Positions 10,724-19,491 of a stretch of DNA of 64,000 nucleotides are shown piece after piece. A program made the translations under genes and the position numbers. The notes below the pieces were generated by a model, which saw only the letters and a list, made by a program, of their open reading frames with translations, was not told where the DNA came from and made no database searches. The stretch's first letter is position 1, and every line of letters begins with the position of its first letter. Source of the DNA: Spirilliplanes yamanashiensis (GTDB lineage: Bacteria; Actinomycetota; Actinomycetes; Mycobacteriales; Micromonosporaceae); contig NZ_BOOY01000039.1 of assembly GCF_016863475.1 (NCBI RefSeq), positions 80,502 through 144,501 of the forward strand. Direction: 5' to 3'.

Positions 10724-10825
10724 GGTGGTCTCCCGTCTTCCTCGAGGCCGCCGGACCGCGGTCCCCGGGTCGGTTTCCAGCGTCCCACCCGCAGGCCGCG
10801 CCGCGTCAGGGGAGCGTGGAAACCG

Positions 10826-12571
10826 TCACACCGCGCCCTCCCGGAACCTGTTCGTGATGGGCAGGCGGCGGTCGCGGCCGAACGCCTTGATGCTGATCTT
10901 CGTGCCGGGCGCGGACTGCCGCCGCTTGTACTCGGCGATGTCCACCATCCGCAGCACCCGGTCGACGAGCGCGGCGTCGTGGCCGGCGGCGACGAGGTCG
11001 TCGCGGCCCTGGTCGCCGTCGACGTAGCCGAGCAGGATCGCGTCGAGCTGGTCGTAGTCGGGCAGCGAGTCGGTGTCGAGCTGGCCGGGGCGCAGCTCCG
11101 CGCTGGGCGGCTTGACGATCGAGTTCTCGGGGATCACCGGCGTCACCGTGTTGCGCCAGCGGGCCAGCCGGTAGACCAGCGTCTTCGGCACGTCCTTGAG
11201 CGGGTTGAAGCCGCCGACGGAGTCGCCGTAGAGGGTGGAGTAGCCGACGGCCAGCTCGCTCTTGTTGCCGGTGGTGAGCACCAGGTGGCCCTCCTGGTTC
11301 GACAGCGCCATGAGGATGACGCCGCGCACCCGGGCCTGCAGGTTCTCCACGGACAGCCCGGACAGCGACATGTTCGCCAGGAACGCGTCGACCATCGGCT
11401 GGATCGGCTCGCTGCGGTAGTCGAGGCCCTGGCGTTTGGCCAGGTCGGCGGCGTCGTCGCGGGAGTGGCCGGAGGAGTGGCCGGACGGCATGGACACGCC
11501 GACGACGTCGTCGGGGCCGAGGGCGTCCACCGCGATGGTGGCCACGACGGCGGAGTCGATGCCGCCGGACAGGCCGAGCACGACGGAGCGGAAGCCGTTC
11601 TTGCGGACGTAGTCGCGCAGGCCGAGCACCAGCGCGGCCCAGACCTCCTCCTCGTCGGCGATCCGGTCGGCCAGCCCGCCGCGGGCGCGCAGCGGGGGGA
11701 CCGGGCGCAACGGCAGGTCGACGGTGACCCGCTCGATGGTCATGTCGTCGCCGGGCGCCTGGGCGGGCCCGTCGGCCGTGCCGGCCGCCGGCACGTCCAC
11801 GTCGTGGACCAGCAGGTGCTCGGCGAACTGGGGGCCGCGGGCCAGCAGCTCGCCGTCCGCGGTGACGATCAGCGAGTCGCCGTCGAAGACCAGCTCGTCC
11901 TGGCCGCCGACCGTGTTGACGTACGCGACGGTGGCCCCCGCCTCGGCGGCGCGGCGCCGCACCAGCGGCAACCGCACGTTGTCCTTGTTCAGCTCGTACG
12001 GCGAGGCGTTGATGTTCAGGACCAGGCCGACCCCGGCGCGCCCGGCGGCGGCGAACGGCCCGCCGGCCTGCCACAGGTCCTCGCAGATCGTCAGCGCGAT
12101 GTCGGCGCCGCCGAGGCGCACCACGGTCAGGCTGCTGCCCGGCTCGAAGTAGCGGTCCTCGTCGAACACGCCGTAGTTCGGCAGGTGGTGCTTGAAGTAG
12201 GTGGCGACGACCCGGCCGCCGAGCAGCAGCGCGGCCGCGTTGCGCGGGCCGTGGCCCGGCCGGTGGTCGGCGCTGGTCGGCGCGGGGCCGTCCGCGTCGA
12301 GGTAGCCGCACAGCACGGCCACGTCGCCGAGGCCGTCCTGCGCCAGCTCGGCGGCCAGCCGCGGCAGCGCCGCCTGCGAGGCCCGCACGAAGGACGACCG
12401 GAACACCAGGTCCTCGACCGGGTAGCCGGTCAGGGTCAGCTCGGGGAAGAGGACCAGGTTGGCCCCCTGCGCCGCCGCCTCGCCGGCGACGCGGCGCACG
12501 AGGGCCGTGTTGCCGCCGATGTCGCCGACGATCGGGTTCACCTGGGCCAGGGCTAGACGCAGCGTGGGCAT
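10826..12571 (-). CDS. nadE: Glutamine-dependent NAD+ synthetase
   Basis: A 581-residue two-domain enzyme that makes NAD+ from deamido-NAD+ with glutamine nitrogen. The N-terminal nitrilase-like domain (about 1-270) has the triad Glu in LVLFPELTLTGYP, Lys in FKHHLPNYGVFDE and Cys in TICEDLWQ. The C-terminal synthetase domain has the ATP motif LGLSGGIDSAVV and SMPSGHSSGHS. The start at 12571 gives MPTLRLALAQVNPIVGDI, the usual family N-terminus. A second, ammonia-type NadE is encoded at 45392-46216. Confidence 0.95.
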   Translation of the reverse strand: MPTLRLALAQVNPIVGDIGGNTALVRRVAGEAAAQGANLVLFPELTLTGYPVEDLVFRSSFVRASQAALPRLAAELAQDGLGDVAVLCGYLDADGPAPTSADHRPGHGPRNAAALLLGGRVVATYFKHHLPNYGVFDEDRYFEPGSSLTVVRLGGADIALTICEDLWQAGGPFAAAGRAGVGLVLNINASPYELNKDNVRLPLVRRRAAEAGATVAYVNTVGGQDELVFDGDSLIVTADGELLARGPQFAEHLLVHDVDVPAAGTADGPAQAPGDDMTIERVTVDLPLRPVPPLRARGGLADRIADEEEVWAALVLGLRDYVRKNGFRSVVLGLSGGIDSAVVATIAVDALGPDDVVGVSMPSGHSSGHSRDDAADLAKRQGLDYRSEPIQPMVDAFLANMSLSGLSVENLQARVRGVILMALSNQEGHLVLTTGNKSELAVGYSTLYGDSVGGFNPLKDVPKTLVYRLARWRNTVTPVIPENSIVKPPSAELRPGQLDTDSLPDYDQLDAILLGYVDGDQGRDDLVAAGHDAALVDRVLRMVDIAEYKRRQSAPGTKISIKAFGRDRRLPITNRFREGAV

Positions 12572-12673
12572 GTGCGTATCTTGCCCCGACGATCGTTTCG
12601 TCACGCCCGCGGCCTCCGAGCGCCGCGGCGGGCGTAGTGTGAAGTCGCAGTGGCCGTCGCGCGAGGGGTGGAC

Positions 12674-14026
12674 GTGGACCGACAGCAGGAATTCGTGCTC
12701 CGGACGCTCGAAGAGCGCGACATCCGTTTCGTCCGGTTGTGGTTCACGGACGTGCTCGGCACGCTCAAGAGCGTCTCCGTGGCCCCCGCCGAGCTGGAGA
12801 GCGCCTTCGAGGAGGGCATCGGCTTCGACGGCTCCGCCATCGAGGGCTTCGCCCGGGTGTACGAGTCCGACATGGTCGCCATGCCCGACCCGACCACCTT
12901 CCAGGTGTTCCCGTTCGAGGGCGGCGCCAGCGGCGAGAGCGCCCGCATGTTCTGCGACGTGCTGCTGCCCGACCGCAGCGCCAGCTGGGCCGACCCGCGC
13001 CACGTGCTGCGCCGCATGCTCAGCAAGGCGGCCGAGAAGGGCTTCACCTTCTACACCCACCCCGAGATCGAGTTCTTCCTGCTCGAGAACGGCCCCCTCG
13101 ACGGCTCCGTGCCCATCCCGGTCGACGCCGGCGGCTACTTCGAGCACACCACGCACGCCGTCGCCCGCGACTTCCGCCGCCAGGCCGTCCTCGCCCTGGA
13201 GCGCATCGGCATCAGCGTCGAGTTCAGCCACCACGAGGTCGCCCCCGGCCAGCAGGAGATCGACCTGCGCTACGCCGACGCCCTCACCACGGCCGACAAC
13301 ATCATGACGTTCCGGCACGTCGTCAAGGAGGTGGCGCTGTCGCAGAACGTGCGCGCCACGTTCATGCCGAAGCCGTTCACCGACCAGCCCGGCAGCGGCA
13401 TGCACACCCACCTGTCGCTGTTCGAGGGTGAACGCAACGCCTTCCACGACAACGACGACCCGTCGAAGCTGTCCAAGGTCGCCCGCGCGTTCATCGCAGG
13501 CCTGCTCACCCACGCCCGCGAGTACACCGCCGTCACCAACCAGTGGGTCAACTCCTACAAGCGGCTGTTCCCGCTCCAGCTGCCCGACCGCATCACCGAG
13601 TCGCCCGCGTTCGTGTGCTGGGGCCACCTCAACCGCTCCGCGCTCGTCCGGGTGCCCGCCTACGGCAAGCCCAACTCGGCCCGCGTCGAGGTCCGCTCGC
13701 TCGACAGCGCCTGCAACCCCTACCTGGCGTTCGCCGTGCTGCTGGGCGCCGGGCTCAAGGGCATCGAGGAGGGCTACGAGCTGCCCGCCGGCGCCGAGGA
13801 CGACGTGTGGTCGCTGTCCGCCGCCGAGCGCAAGGCCATGGGCTACCAGGCGCTGCCGGAGAACCTCGCCGAGGCCATAGACGTCATGGAGGGCTCCGAG
13901 CTGGTGGCCGAGGTGCTCGGCGAGCACGTCTTCGACTTCGTGCTGCGCAACAAGCGCGCCGAGTGGGAGCAGTACCGCCGCGAGGTCACCCCGTACGAGC
14001 GCCAGCGCTACCTCGGGGCCCTGTAG
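12674..14026 (+). CDS. glnA2: Glutamine synthetase, GlnA2 type (GSI-alpha)
   Basis: A 450-residue class I glutamine synthetase. From GTG 12674 the N-terminus is VDRQQEFVLRTLEERDIRF, matching mycobacterial GlnA2; GAGGGG lies 5 nt upstream. GTG 12650, with TAGTGT 9 nt before it, is an alternative start. Active-site blocks include GFDGSAIEGF, EIEFFL, GSGMHTHLS and RVEVRSLDSACNPYL. At the place where adenylylatable enzymes carry NLYDLPPEE, this protein has DVWSLSAAE: the target Tyr is Trp, so GlnE should not modify it. The nearby glnE must act on another GS outside this window. Confidence 0.93.
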   Translation: MDRQQEFVLRTLEERDIRFVRLWFTDVLGTLKSVSVAPAELESAFEEGIGFDGSAIEGFARVYESDMVAMPDPTTFQVFPFEGGASGESARMFCDVLLPDRSASWADPRHVLRRMLSKAAEKGFTFYTHPEIEFFLLENGPLDGSVPIPVDAGGYFEHTTHAVARDFRRQAVLALERIGISVEFSHHEVAPGQQEIDLRYADALTTADNIMTFRHVVKEVALSQNVRATFMPKPFTDQPGSGMHTHLSLFEGERNAFHDNDDPSKLSKVARAFIAGLLTHAREYTAVTNQWVNSYKRLFPLQLPDRITESPAFVCWGHLNRSALVRVPAYGKPNSARVEVRSLDSACNPYLAFAVLLGAGLKGIEEGYELPAGAEDDVWSLSAAERKAMGYQALPENLAEAIDVMEGSELVAEVLGEHVFDFVLRNKRAEWEQYRREVTPYERQRYLGAL

Positions 14027-14119
14027 CCGCCGACACTCCGCCCGCCGGTGGATCAACGGTATGCGCCCGTCGGCTACCGTCACCGTGTCATCCGCGCACG
14101 CATCTGAGGAGAAGACTCG

Positions 14120-14548
14120 GTGGACCTGGAAGTGCTGCTCGAGGGAGCCGGCCGCAGCGTCGTATTCGGACTGATCGGCATCGGCCTCATGGCCGTCGGG
14201 TTCGTGCTGGTCGACGTCCTGACCCCGGGGAAGCTGCGTGACCTCATCTGGGTCGACCGCAACCCCAACGCCGCCCTGCTCCTGGTGGCCAACCAGCTCG
14301 GCATCGCCGCGATCGTCTTCACGGCGATCTTCACCAGCTACGACAGCTTCGCCCAGGGCCTGGCGTCCACGGTGCTGTTCGGCCTCATCGGCATCGCCAT
14401 CATGGGCCTCGGCTTCCTCGTGCTCGACTGGCTCACCCCGGGCAAGCTCGGCGAGGTCATCTGCACGCCCGAACCGCACCCGGGCGCCCGGGTCAGCGCC
14501 GCCGCCCACTTCGGCGCCGCCCTCATCGTCTGCGCCTGCATCGCCTGA
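14120..14548 (+). CDS. DUF350 membrane protein with internal duplication
   Basis: A 142-residue protein with four predicted helices arranged as two DUF350 copies. VVFGLIGIGLMAVGFVLV...LTPGKLRDLIW and VLFGLIGIAIMGLGFLVL...LTPGKLGEVIC are clearly the same unit repeated. DUF350 proteins are inner-membrane proteins of unknown function, often found with glutathionylspermidine-synthase-like or YjfI/J proteins; none is adjacent here. GAGGAG precedes the GTG at 14120. Confidence 0.8.
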   Translation: MDLEVLLEGAGRSVVFGLIGIGLMAVGFVLVDVLTPGKLRDLIWVDRNPNAALLLVANQLGIAAIVFTAIFTSYDSFAQGLASTVLFGLIGIAIMGLGFLVLDWLTPGKLGEVICTPEPHPGARVSAAAHFGAALIVCACIA

Positions 14549-14567
14549 CGCTGTCACACCCGGGGGT

Positions 14568-14573
14568 TAGCCT
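14568..14573 (+). promoter_or_regulatory. -10 box of the WYL regulator gene (leaderless type)
   Basis: TAGCCT plus 6 nt leads directly to GTG 14580, with no Shine-Dalgarno. Confidence 0.45.
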
Positions 14574-14579
14574 CCGCGG

Positions 14580-15272
14580 GTGAACCGGACCGACCGCCTG
14601 TACGCCCTCGTCGAGGAGCTGCGGGCGGTCGCTCCGCGTCCGCGCTCCGCGCGCTGGCTCGCCACCCGCTTCGAGGTCTCCACCCGCACCGTCGAACGCG
14701 ACATCAGCGCCCTGCAGCAGTCCGGCGTGCCCATCTGGGCCGAGCCCGGCCGCACCGGCGGCTACGCCCTCGACAAGGCCGGCACCCTGCCGCCGGTCAA
14801 CCTCACCCCCGCCGAGGCCGTCGCCATGGCCCTCGCCCTGCACCGCCTCGCCGGCACCCCGTTCCACGCCTCCGCCGCCACCGCCCTGCGCAAGGTCCTC
14901 GCCGTCATGCCCCCGGCGGCGGCCACCGCCGCCCGCGAGCTGGCCGCCCGCATCCACGTCGCCGGCCCCGGCCCGGCCACCCCCGTCCCCGCCGTCGTCG
15001 CCGACGCCCTCACCGCCCGCCGCGTCCTGCGCATCGGCTACGCCGACCGCGGCGGCGCCCCGTCCGCCCGCGACATCGAACCCCTGGGGTACGTGGGCAC
15101 CCCGCACCACTGGTACCTGGTGGCGTGGTGCCGGCTCCGCGACGCCGTCCGCGCCTTCCGCACCGACCGCATCACGTCGGCCGTACCCCTCGCCGAACGC
15201 GTCACCCGCGACCTCTCCCCGGGCGACATCGACCTGCACGAGCCGGACGTACGCGCCCTCAGCCTCGGCTGA
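14580..15272 (+). CDS. HTH/WYL-domain transcriptional regulator (YafY type)
   Basis: A 230-residue regulator. The N-terminal HTH_11 domain (about 1-60) contains ARWLATRFEVSTRTVERDI. The middle is helical, and the C-terminal WYL domain carries RRVLRIGYADRGG and the variant HHWYLVAWC; WYL domains sense ligands, often nucleotides. It lies upstream of a VOC gene on the same strand, and the 95-bp gap contains a perfect palindrome (15276-15297), so control of that VOC gene and itself is likely (inference). Confidence 0.9.
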   Translation: MNRTDRLYALVEELRAVAPRPRSARWLATRFEVSTRTVERDISALQQSGVPIWAEPGRTGGYALDKAGTLPPVNLTPAEAVAMALALHRLAGTPFHASAATALRKVLAVMPPAAATAARELAARIHVAGPGPATPVPAVVADALTARRVLRIGYADRGGAPSARDIEPLGYVGTPHHWYLVAWCRLRDAVRAFRTDRITSAVPLAERVTRDLSPGDIDLHEPDVRALSLG

Positions 15273-15275
15273 AAA

Positions 15276-15297
15276 CACCGACACAGGGTTGTCGGTG
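15276..15297. promoter_or_regulatory. Palindrome, likely WYL-regulator operator
   Basis: CACCGACA (15276-15283) and TGTCGGTG (15290-15297) are perfect 8-bp arms with a 6-nt centre. It sits in the gap between the WYL regulator gene and the VOC gene. An operator is the simplest reading; a weak terminator hairpin is the alternative. Confidence 0.45.
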
Positions 15298-15367
15298 AGG
15301 GGGTCGAGGCTGGTGTTCGAGCGCGTCGGGAGGGTGCCCGGCGCCACCGGACGGGAGGGCATCCGCG

Positions 15368-15736
15368 ATGAGCGTCAACCAGGTCACGTGGTTCGAGATC
15401 GGCACCGACCGGCCGGAGGTGGCCGAGCGGTTCTACGGCGAGCTGTTCGGCTGGGGGTTCTCCGACGACGCCGAGCAGAGCATGCCGTACCGGCTGATCA
15501 CCGCGCCGGGGGCCGGTGCGCCCGCCGGTGGGGTGTTCGGCACCAAGGGGGAGGTGCCCAACTATGCCGTGTTCGTGGTGCAGGTGGCGGACGTGGCGGC
15601 GACGTGTGCGGCGGCGGAGGCGGCGGGTGGGAAGGTGCTGGTGCCGCCGCAGCAGGGGGACGGCGCGCTGGTGTTCGCGCACCTGCACGACCCGTCCGGC
15701 AACCACTTCGGGGTGTTCAGTGACGGCACGTCGTGA
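15368..15736 (+). CDS. VOC-family protein
   Basis: A 122-residue single-module VOC protein (VNQVTWFEIGTDRPEVAERFYGELFGW ... HDPSGNHFGVF), of the type often annotated as glyoxalase-like or as an enzyme related to hydroxy-carotenoid/antibiotic resistance. It ends with the usual Asp-Pro-Xaa-Gly-Asn-Xaa-Phe beta hairpin. GGGAGGG lies upstream of the ATG at 15368. The preceding WYL regulator and palindrome suggest inducible expression. The substrate cannot be predicted. Confidence 0.85.
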   Translation: MSVNQVTWFEIGTDRPEVAERFYGELFGWGFSDDAEQSMPYRLITAPGAGAPAGGVFGTKGEVPNYAVFVVQVADVAATCAAAEAAGGKVLVPPQQGDGALVFAHLHDPSGNHFGVFSDGTS

Positions 15737-15741
15737 CGGGA

Positions 15742-15747
15742 TAGCCT
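15742..15747 (+). promoter_or_regulatory. -10 box of the amidotransferase gene (leaderless type)
   Basis: TAGCCT plus 7 nt leads to GTG 15755. It would drive the amidotransferase-glnE-membrane protein operon. Confidence 0.45.
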
Positions 15748-15754
15748 CGACGGT

Positions 15755-16537
15755 GTGAGCGCTGCCCTGGTGATCGAGAACGACCCGTCGGACGACCTGC
15801 GCCGGCTCGGCGAGTGGCTGACGGGGGCCGGGCTGGCGCTGGAGGTGCGGCGCCCGCACGCGGGTGACGAGCTGCCGGACGCGCTGGACGGGTACGCGGC
15901 GCTGGTGGTCCTCGGGGGCGACCAGAGCGCGTACCCGGCGCCCGACGGCACGCCCGGGGCGCCGTGGTTCCCCGCGCTGGAGTCGCTGCTGCGCAAGGCG
16001 GTGCGGCACCGGGTGCCCACGCTCGGCGTGTGCCTGGGGGCGCAGCTGCTGGCCACCGCCCACGGCGGCACGGTCGAGCGCAGCACGTCGGGTCCGGAGA
16101 TCGGGCCGGGGCTGGTGGGGCGGCGCGACGCGGCCGACAACGACCCGCTGTTCAAGCGGGTGCCGCTGATGCCGGACGTGCTGCAGTGGCACGCCGACGA
16201 GATCGTCGAGCTGCCGTACGACGCGGTGCTGCTGGCGGCGTCCACCCGGTACCCGGTGCAGGCGTTCCGGCTCGGGGACCGGGCGTGGGGGGTGCAGTTC
16301 CACATCGAGGCGGACGCGGACATGTTCGCGTCGTGGGCGGCGCACGACGCGGCGGTGCTGGCGGAGCTCGGGTACGACCCGGAGGTGGTCGTGGCGGCCA
16401 CGGCCGACGTGCTGCCGGACGTCGAGGAGGTGTGGCAGCCGTTCGCGGCGCGGTTCGCGGCGCTGGCGCTGGGCACGCTGCCCGACGCGGACATCCCGGT
16501 GGCGACGCCGCGCACGTTGCCGCTGCTGGGGAACTAG
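15755..16537 (+). CDS. Type 1 glutamine amidotransferase (GATase1-like)
   Basis: A 260-residue GATase1-fold protein. The nucleophile elbow is LGVCLGAQLLA (Cys about residue 94) and the partner His-Xaa-Glu lies in WGVQFHIEADADMF, so the Cys-His-Glu triad is intact. It resembles stand-alone GuaA-N-like proteins whose synthetase partner is unknown. The stop at 16537 is 2 bp before the glnE start, indicating translational coupling and suggesting a link to glutamine metabolism. Confidence 0.88.
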   Translation: MSAALVIENDPSDDLRRLGEWLTGAGLALEVRRPHAGDELPDALDGYAALVVLGGDQSAYPAPDGTPGAPWFPALESLLRKAVRHRVPTLGVCLGAQLLATAHGGTVERSTSGPEIGPGLVGRRDAADNDPLFKRVPLMPDVLQWHADEIVELPYDAVLLAASTRYPVQAFRLGDRAWGVQFHIEADADMFASWAAHDAAVLAELGYDPEVVVAATADVLPDVEEVWQPFAARFAALALGTLPDADIPVATPRTLPLLGN

Positions 16538-16539
16538 CG

Positions 16540-19491
16540 GTGCGGTCCGGCCGCCTCGCCCGGTACGGGTTCCGCGACAACTCCGCCCGCGCCGCCGACC
16601 TGCTGGGGCCGGACGGCCTGCGGCTGTGGGACGTCGCCGCGCACGAGCCGGCCGACGCCGACGCCGCCGAGCTGCTGACCGCGCTGTCCCGGGCGGCGGA
16701 CCCCGACCTGGCGCTGCGCCAGCTGCACCGGCTGGTGGAGGCGGAGCAGCGGGCGGGCGCGCCGGCGGTGGTCGAGGCGATGGTGGCCGACGCGGGGCTG
16801 CGCCGCCGGCTGGTGGCGGTGCTGGGGGCGTCGTCGGCGCTGGGCGACCACCTGGTGGCGAACCCGGCGGAGTTCCGGGTGCTGGCCACCGGCCGCAACG
16901 GCCAGGCGCCGGCCGCGGAGGGCGCCCTGGAGCTGGCGACCGACGGGCCGCCGTCGGTGGCGGCGCTGCGGCTGGCGTACCGGCGGGCCCTGCTGCGGGT
17001 GGCCGCGGCGGACCTGACGGCGGGCCGCGGCCTGGAGCAGACGACGGCGGCGCTGTCGGCGCTGGCCGACGCGACGCTGCAGGCGGCGTACGGGATCGCC
17101 GTGGCCGAGCTGCACGGCGGTCCGGAGCCGCGGCTGGCGGTGGTCGCGATGGGCAAGTGCGGCGGCAACGAGCTGAACTACGTCTCCGACGTCGACGTCA
17201 TCTTCGTGGTGGCGGGCGACGACGACATCGCGACGGGCACGACGGTGGCGGCGCGGCTCATCGAGATCTGCGGGCTGGTGGCGTGGCCGGTGGACGCGGC
17301 GCTGCGGCCGGAGGGCAGCCGGGGGCCGCTCGTGCGCACGCTGGCCAGCCACCTGGCCTACTACCGGCGGTGGGCGCGCACCTGGGAGTTCCAGGCGCTG
17401 CTGAAGGCGCGCCCGGCGGCGGGCGACCTGGAGCTGGGCCGCGCCTGGGTGGACGAGCTGGAGCCGCTGGTGTGGCACGCCGCGGAGCGGCCGGAGGCCG
17501 TCGAGGACACCCGGGCGATGCGCCGCCGGATCATCGACAACATCCCGCACAACCAGATGGACCGGGAGATCAAGCGGGGGCCGGGCGGTCTGCGCGACAT
17601 CGAGTTCGCGGTGCAGCTGCTGCAACTGGTGCACGGCCGCACCGACCCGTCGCTGCGCGACCCCGGCACCCTGCCGGCGCTGCGCGCGCTGGTCGCGGGC
17701 GGCTACGTGGGCCGCCAGGACGGCGAGACGCTGCTGCGCGGGTACGTGTTCCTGCGCTCCGTCGAGCACCGGCTGCAGTTGCAGCAGCTCAAGCGCACGC
17801 ACGTGGTGCCGACGGACGACGACGCGGTGCGCTGGCTGGCGCACGCCCTGGGTTACACCCACGAGCACGGCCTGAGCGCGGTCGAGGCGTTCCGCCGCGA
17901 CTGGGTGGAGCACGCCGCGAACGTGCGCCGCCTGCACGCCAAGCTGCTGTACCGGCCGCTGCTGGAGTCGGTGGCCCGGGTGTCCGCCGAGGACCTGCGG
18001 ATGACGCCCGACTCGGCCCGCAAGCGGCTGTCGCTGCTGGGCTTCGCCGACCCGGCCGGCTCGCTGCGGCACATCGAGTCGCTGACGGCGGGGGTGTCGC
18101 GCACCGCCGCGATCCAGCGCACGCTGCTGCCCGCGCTGCTGCCCGACTTCGCCGACGCCCCCGAGCCCGACCGCGGCCTGCTCAACTACCGCCAGGTGTC
18201 CGACAAGCTGGGCAGCACGCCGTGGTACCTGCGGCTGCTGCGCGACGAGGGCCCGGTGGCGCGCCGGTTCGCCCGGGTGCTGAGCCTGTCCCGGTACGCC
18301 ACCGACCTGCTGGTGCGCGACCCGGAGGCGCTGCGGCTGCTCGCAGACGACGCCGAGCTGGTGCCGCGCGCCGCCGACGTGCTGTGCGCCGGCTTCACCG
18401 CGGTCGCGGAGCGGCACGCCGACAGCGACGCGCAGGCCGCGACGGTGGCGGTGCGGGCGCTGCGCCGCCGCGAGCTGTTCCGGATCGCCTGCGCCGACGT
18501 GCTGAGCCGGGCGGGCAGCCTCACCCCGGACCGGCCGGTCGGGGTGGAGACCGTCGGCAGCGGGCTGACCGCCGTCACCGACGCCACCCTGGAGGCGGCA
18601 CTGCTCATCGCCCGGCGCGCCCGGCCCGCGCCGGAAGGCCTGCGGTTCGCGGTGATCGGCATGGGCCGGCTCGGCGGCTACGAGATGAGCTACCCGTCCG
18701 ACGCCGACGTGCTGTTCGTGTACGACAAGCCGGCCGGCGTCGCCGACGACGCCGCCAGCTCCGCCGCCCTGGCGATCGCCGAGGAGCTGCGCCGCCTGCT
18801 CGCCGCGCCCGCCCCCGACCCGGAGCTGGGCGTGGACGCCGGGCTGCGCCCCGAGGGCCGGCAGGGCCCGCTGGTGCGCAGCCTCGCCGCGTACGGCGCC
18901 TACTACTCCCGCTGGTCGAAGGTGTGGGAGGCGCAGGCGCTGCTGCGGGCCCGGTTCGTGTGCGGCGACGCCGACCTGGGGGCGGAGTTCGAGGCGCTGG
19001 CCGACCGGGTCCGCTACCCGCGCGACGGCCTGACCCGCGAGCAGATCGTCGAGATCAAGCGGATCAAGGCGCGGGTGGAGACCGAGCGGCTGCCGCGCGG
19101 CGCCGACCCGGCCACCCACGCCAAGCTGGGCCGCGGCGGGCTCGCCGACGTCGAGTGGGCGGTGCAGCTGCTGCAGCTGCGGCACGCCCGCACCGTGCCG
19201 GGGCTGCGCTCCACCCGTACCCTCGACGCCCTGGCCGCGGCCCGCGACGCCGAGCTGCTCGACGGCGGCGACGCCACCGCGATGGCCGCGTCGTGGACCC
19301 TGGCGGCGCAGGTCCGCAACGCGCTGACCCTGGTCCGCGGCCGCCCCACCGACCAGCTGCCGCGGCACGGCCCGGAGCTGGCGGGCACGGTGCAGCTGCT
19401 CGGCGGGCGCGACCCGGGCGAGTTCGTCGACCACTACCTGCGGGTCACCCGGTGGTCGCGCGCCGCCGTGGAGCGCGTGCTCGATGCGTGA
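16540..19491 (+). CDS. glnE: Glutamine synthetase adenylyltransferase / deadenylylase
   Basis: A 983-residue two-headed enzyme that attaches and removes AMP on a Tyr of glutamine synthetase. Both nucleotidyltransferase heads are visible: MGKCGGNELNYVSDVDVIF (about residues 204-222) and MGRLGGYEMSYPSDADVLF (about 707-725), each with the GxS/D...DxD metal motif; helical linkers such as KRGPGGLRDIEFAVQLLQL recur as KLGRGGLADVEWAVQLLQL. The GTG at 16540 is 2 bp after the amidotransferase stop. glnE is usually near its GSI-beta target, but only glnA2 is present here. The next gene starts inside its 3' end. Confidence 0.95.
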   Translation: MRSGRLARYGFRDNSARAADLLGPDGLRLWDVAAHEPADADAAELLTALSRAADPDLALRQLHRLVEAEQRAGAPAVVEAMVADAGLRRRLVAVLGASSALGDHLVANPAEFRVLATGRNGQAPAAEGALELATDGPPSVAALRLAYRRALLRVAAADLTAGRGLEQTTAALSALADATLQAAYGIAVAELHGGPEPRLAVVAMGKCGGNELNYVSDVDVIFVVAGDDDIATGTTVAARLIEICGLVAWPVDAALRPEGSRGPLVRTLASHLAYYRRWARTWEFQALLKARPAAGDLELGRAWVDELEPLVWHAAERPEAVEDTRAMRRRIIDNIPHNQMDREIKRGPGGLRDIEFAVQLLQLVHGRTDPSLRDPGTLPALRALVAGGYVGRQDGETLLRGYVFLRSVEHRLQLQQLKRTHVVPTDDDAVRWLAHALGYTHEHGLSAVEAFRRDWVEHAANVRRLHAKLLYRPLLESVARVSAEDLRMTPDSARKRLSLLGFADPAGSLRHIESLTAGVSRTAAIQRTLLPALLPDFADAPEPDRGLLNYRQVSDKLGSTPWYLRLLRDEGPVARRFARVLSLSRYATDLLVRDPEALRLLADDAELVPRAADVLCAGFTAVAERHADSDAQAATVAVRALRRRELFRIACADVLSRAGSLTPDRPVGVETVGSGLTAVTDATLEAALLIARRARPAPEGLRFAVIGMGRLGGYEMSYPSDADVLFVYDKPAGVADDAASSAALAIAEELRRLLAAPAPDPELGVDAGLRPEGRQGPLVRSLAAYGAYYSRWSKVWEAQALLRARFVCGDADLGAEFEALADRVRYPRDGLTREQIVEIKRIKARVETERLPRGADPATHAKLGRGGLADVEWAVQLLQLRHARTVPGLRSTRTLDALAAARDAELLDGGDATAMAASWTLAAQVRNALTLVRGRPTDQLPRHGPELAGTVQLLGGRDPGEFVDHYLRVTRWSRAAVERVLDA

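Noticed and set aside
10753..10764. GGACCGCGGTCC palindrome between panB and nadE
   Set aside because: A 12-bp GC palindrome is expected by chance at this GC and has no supporting context.
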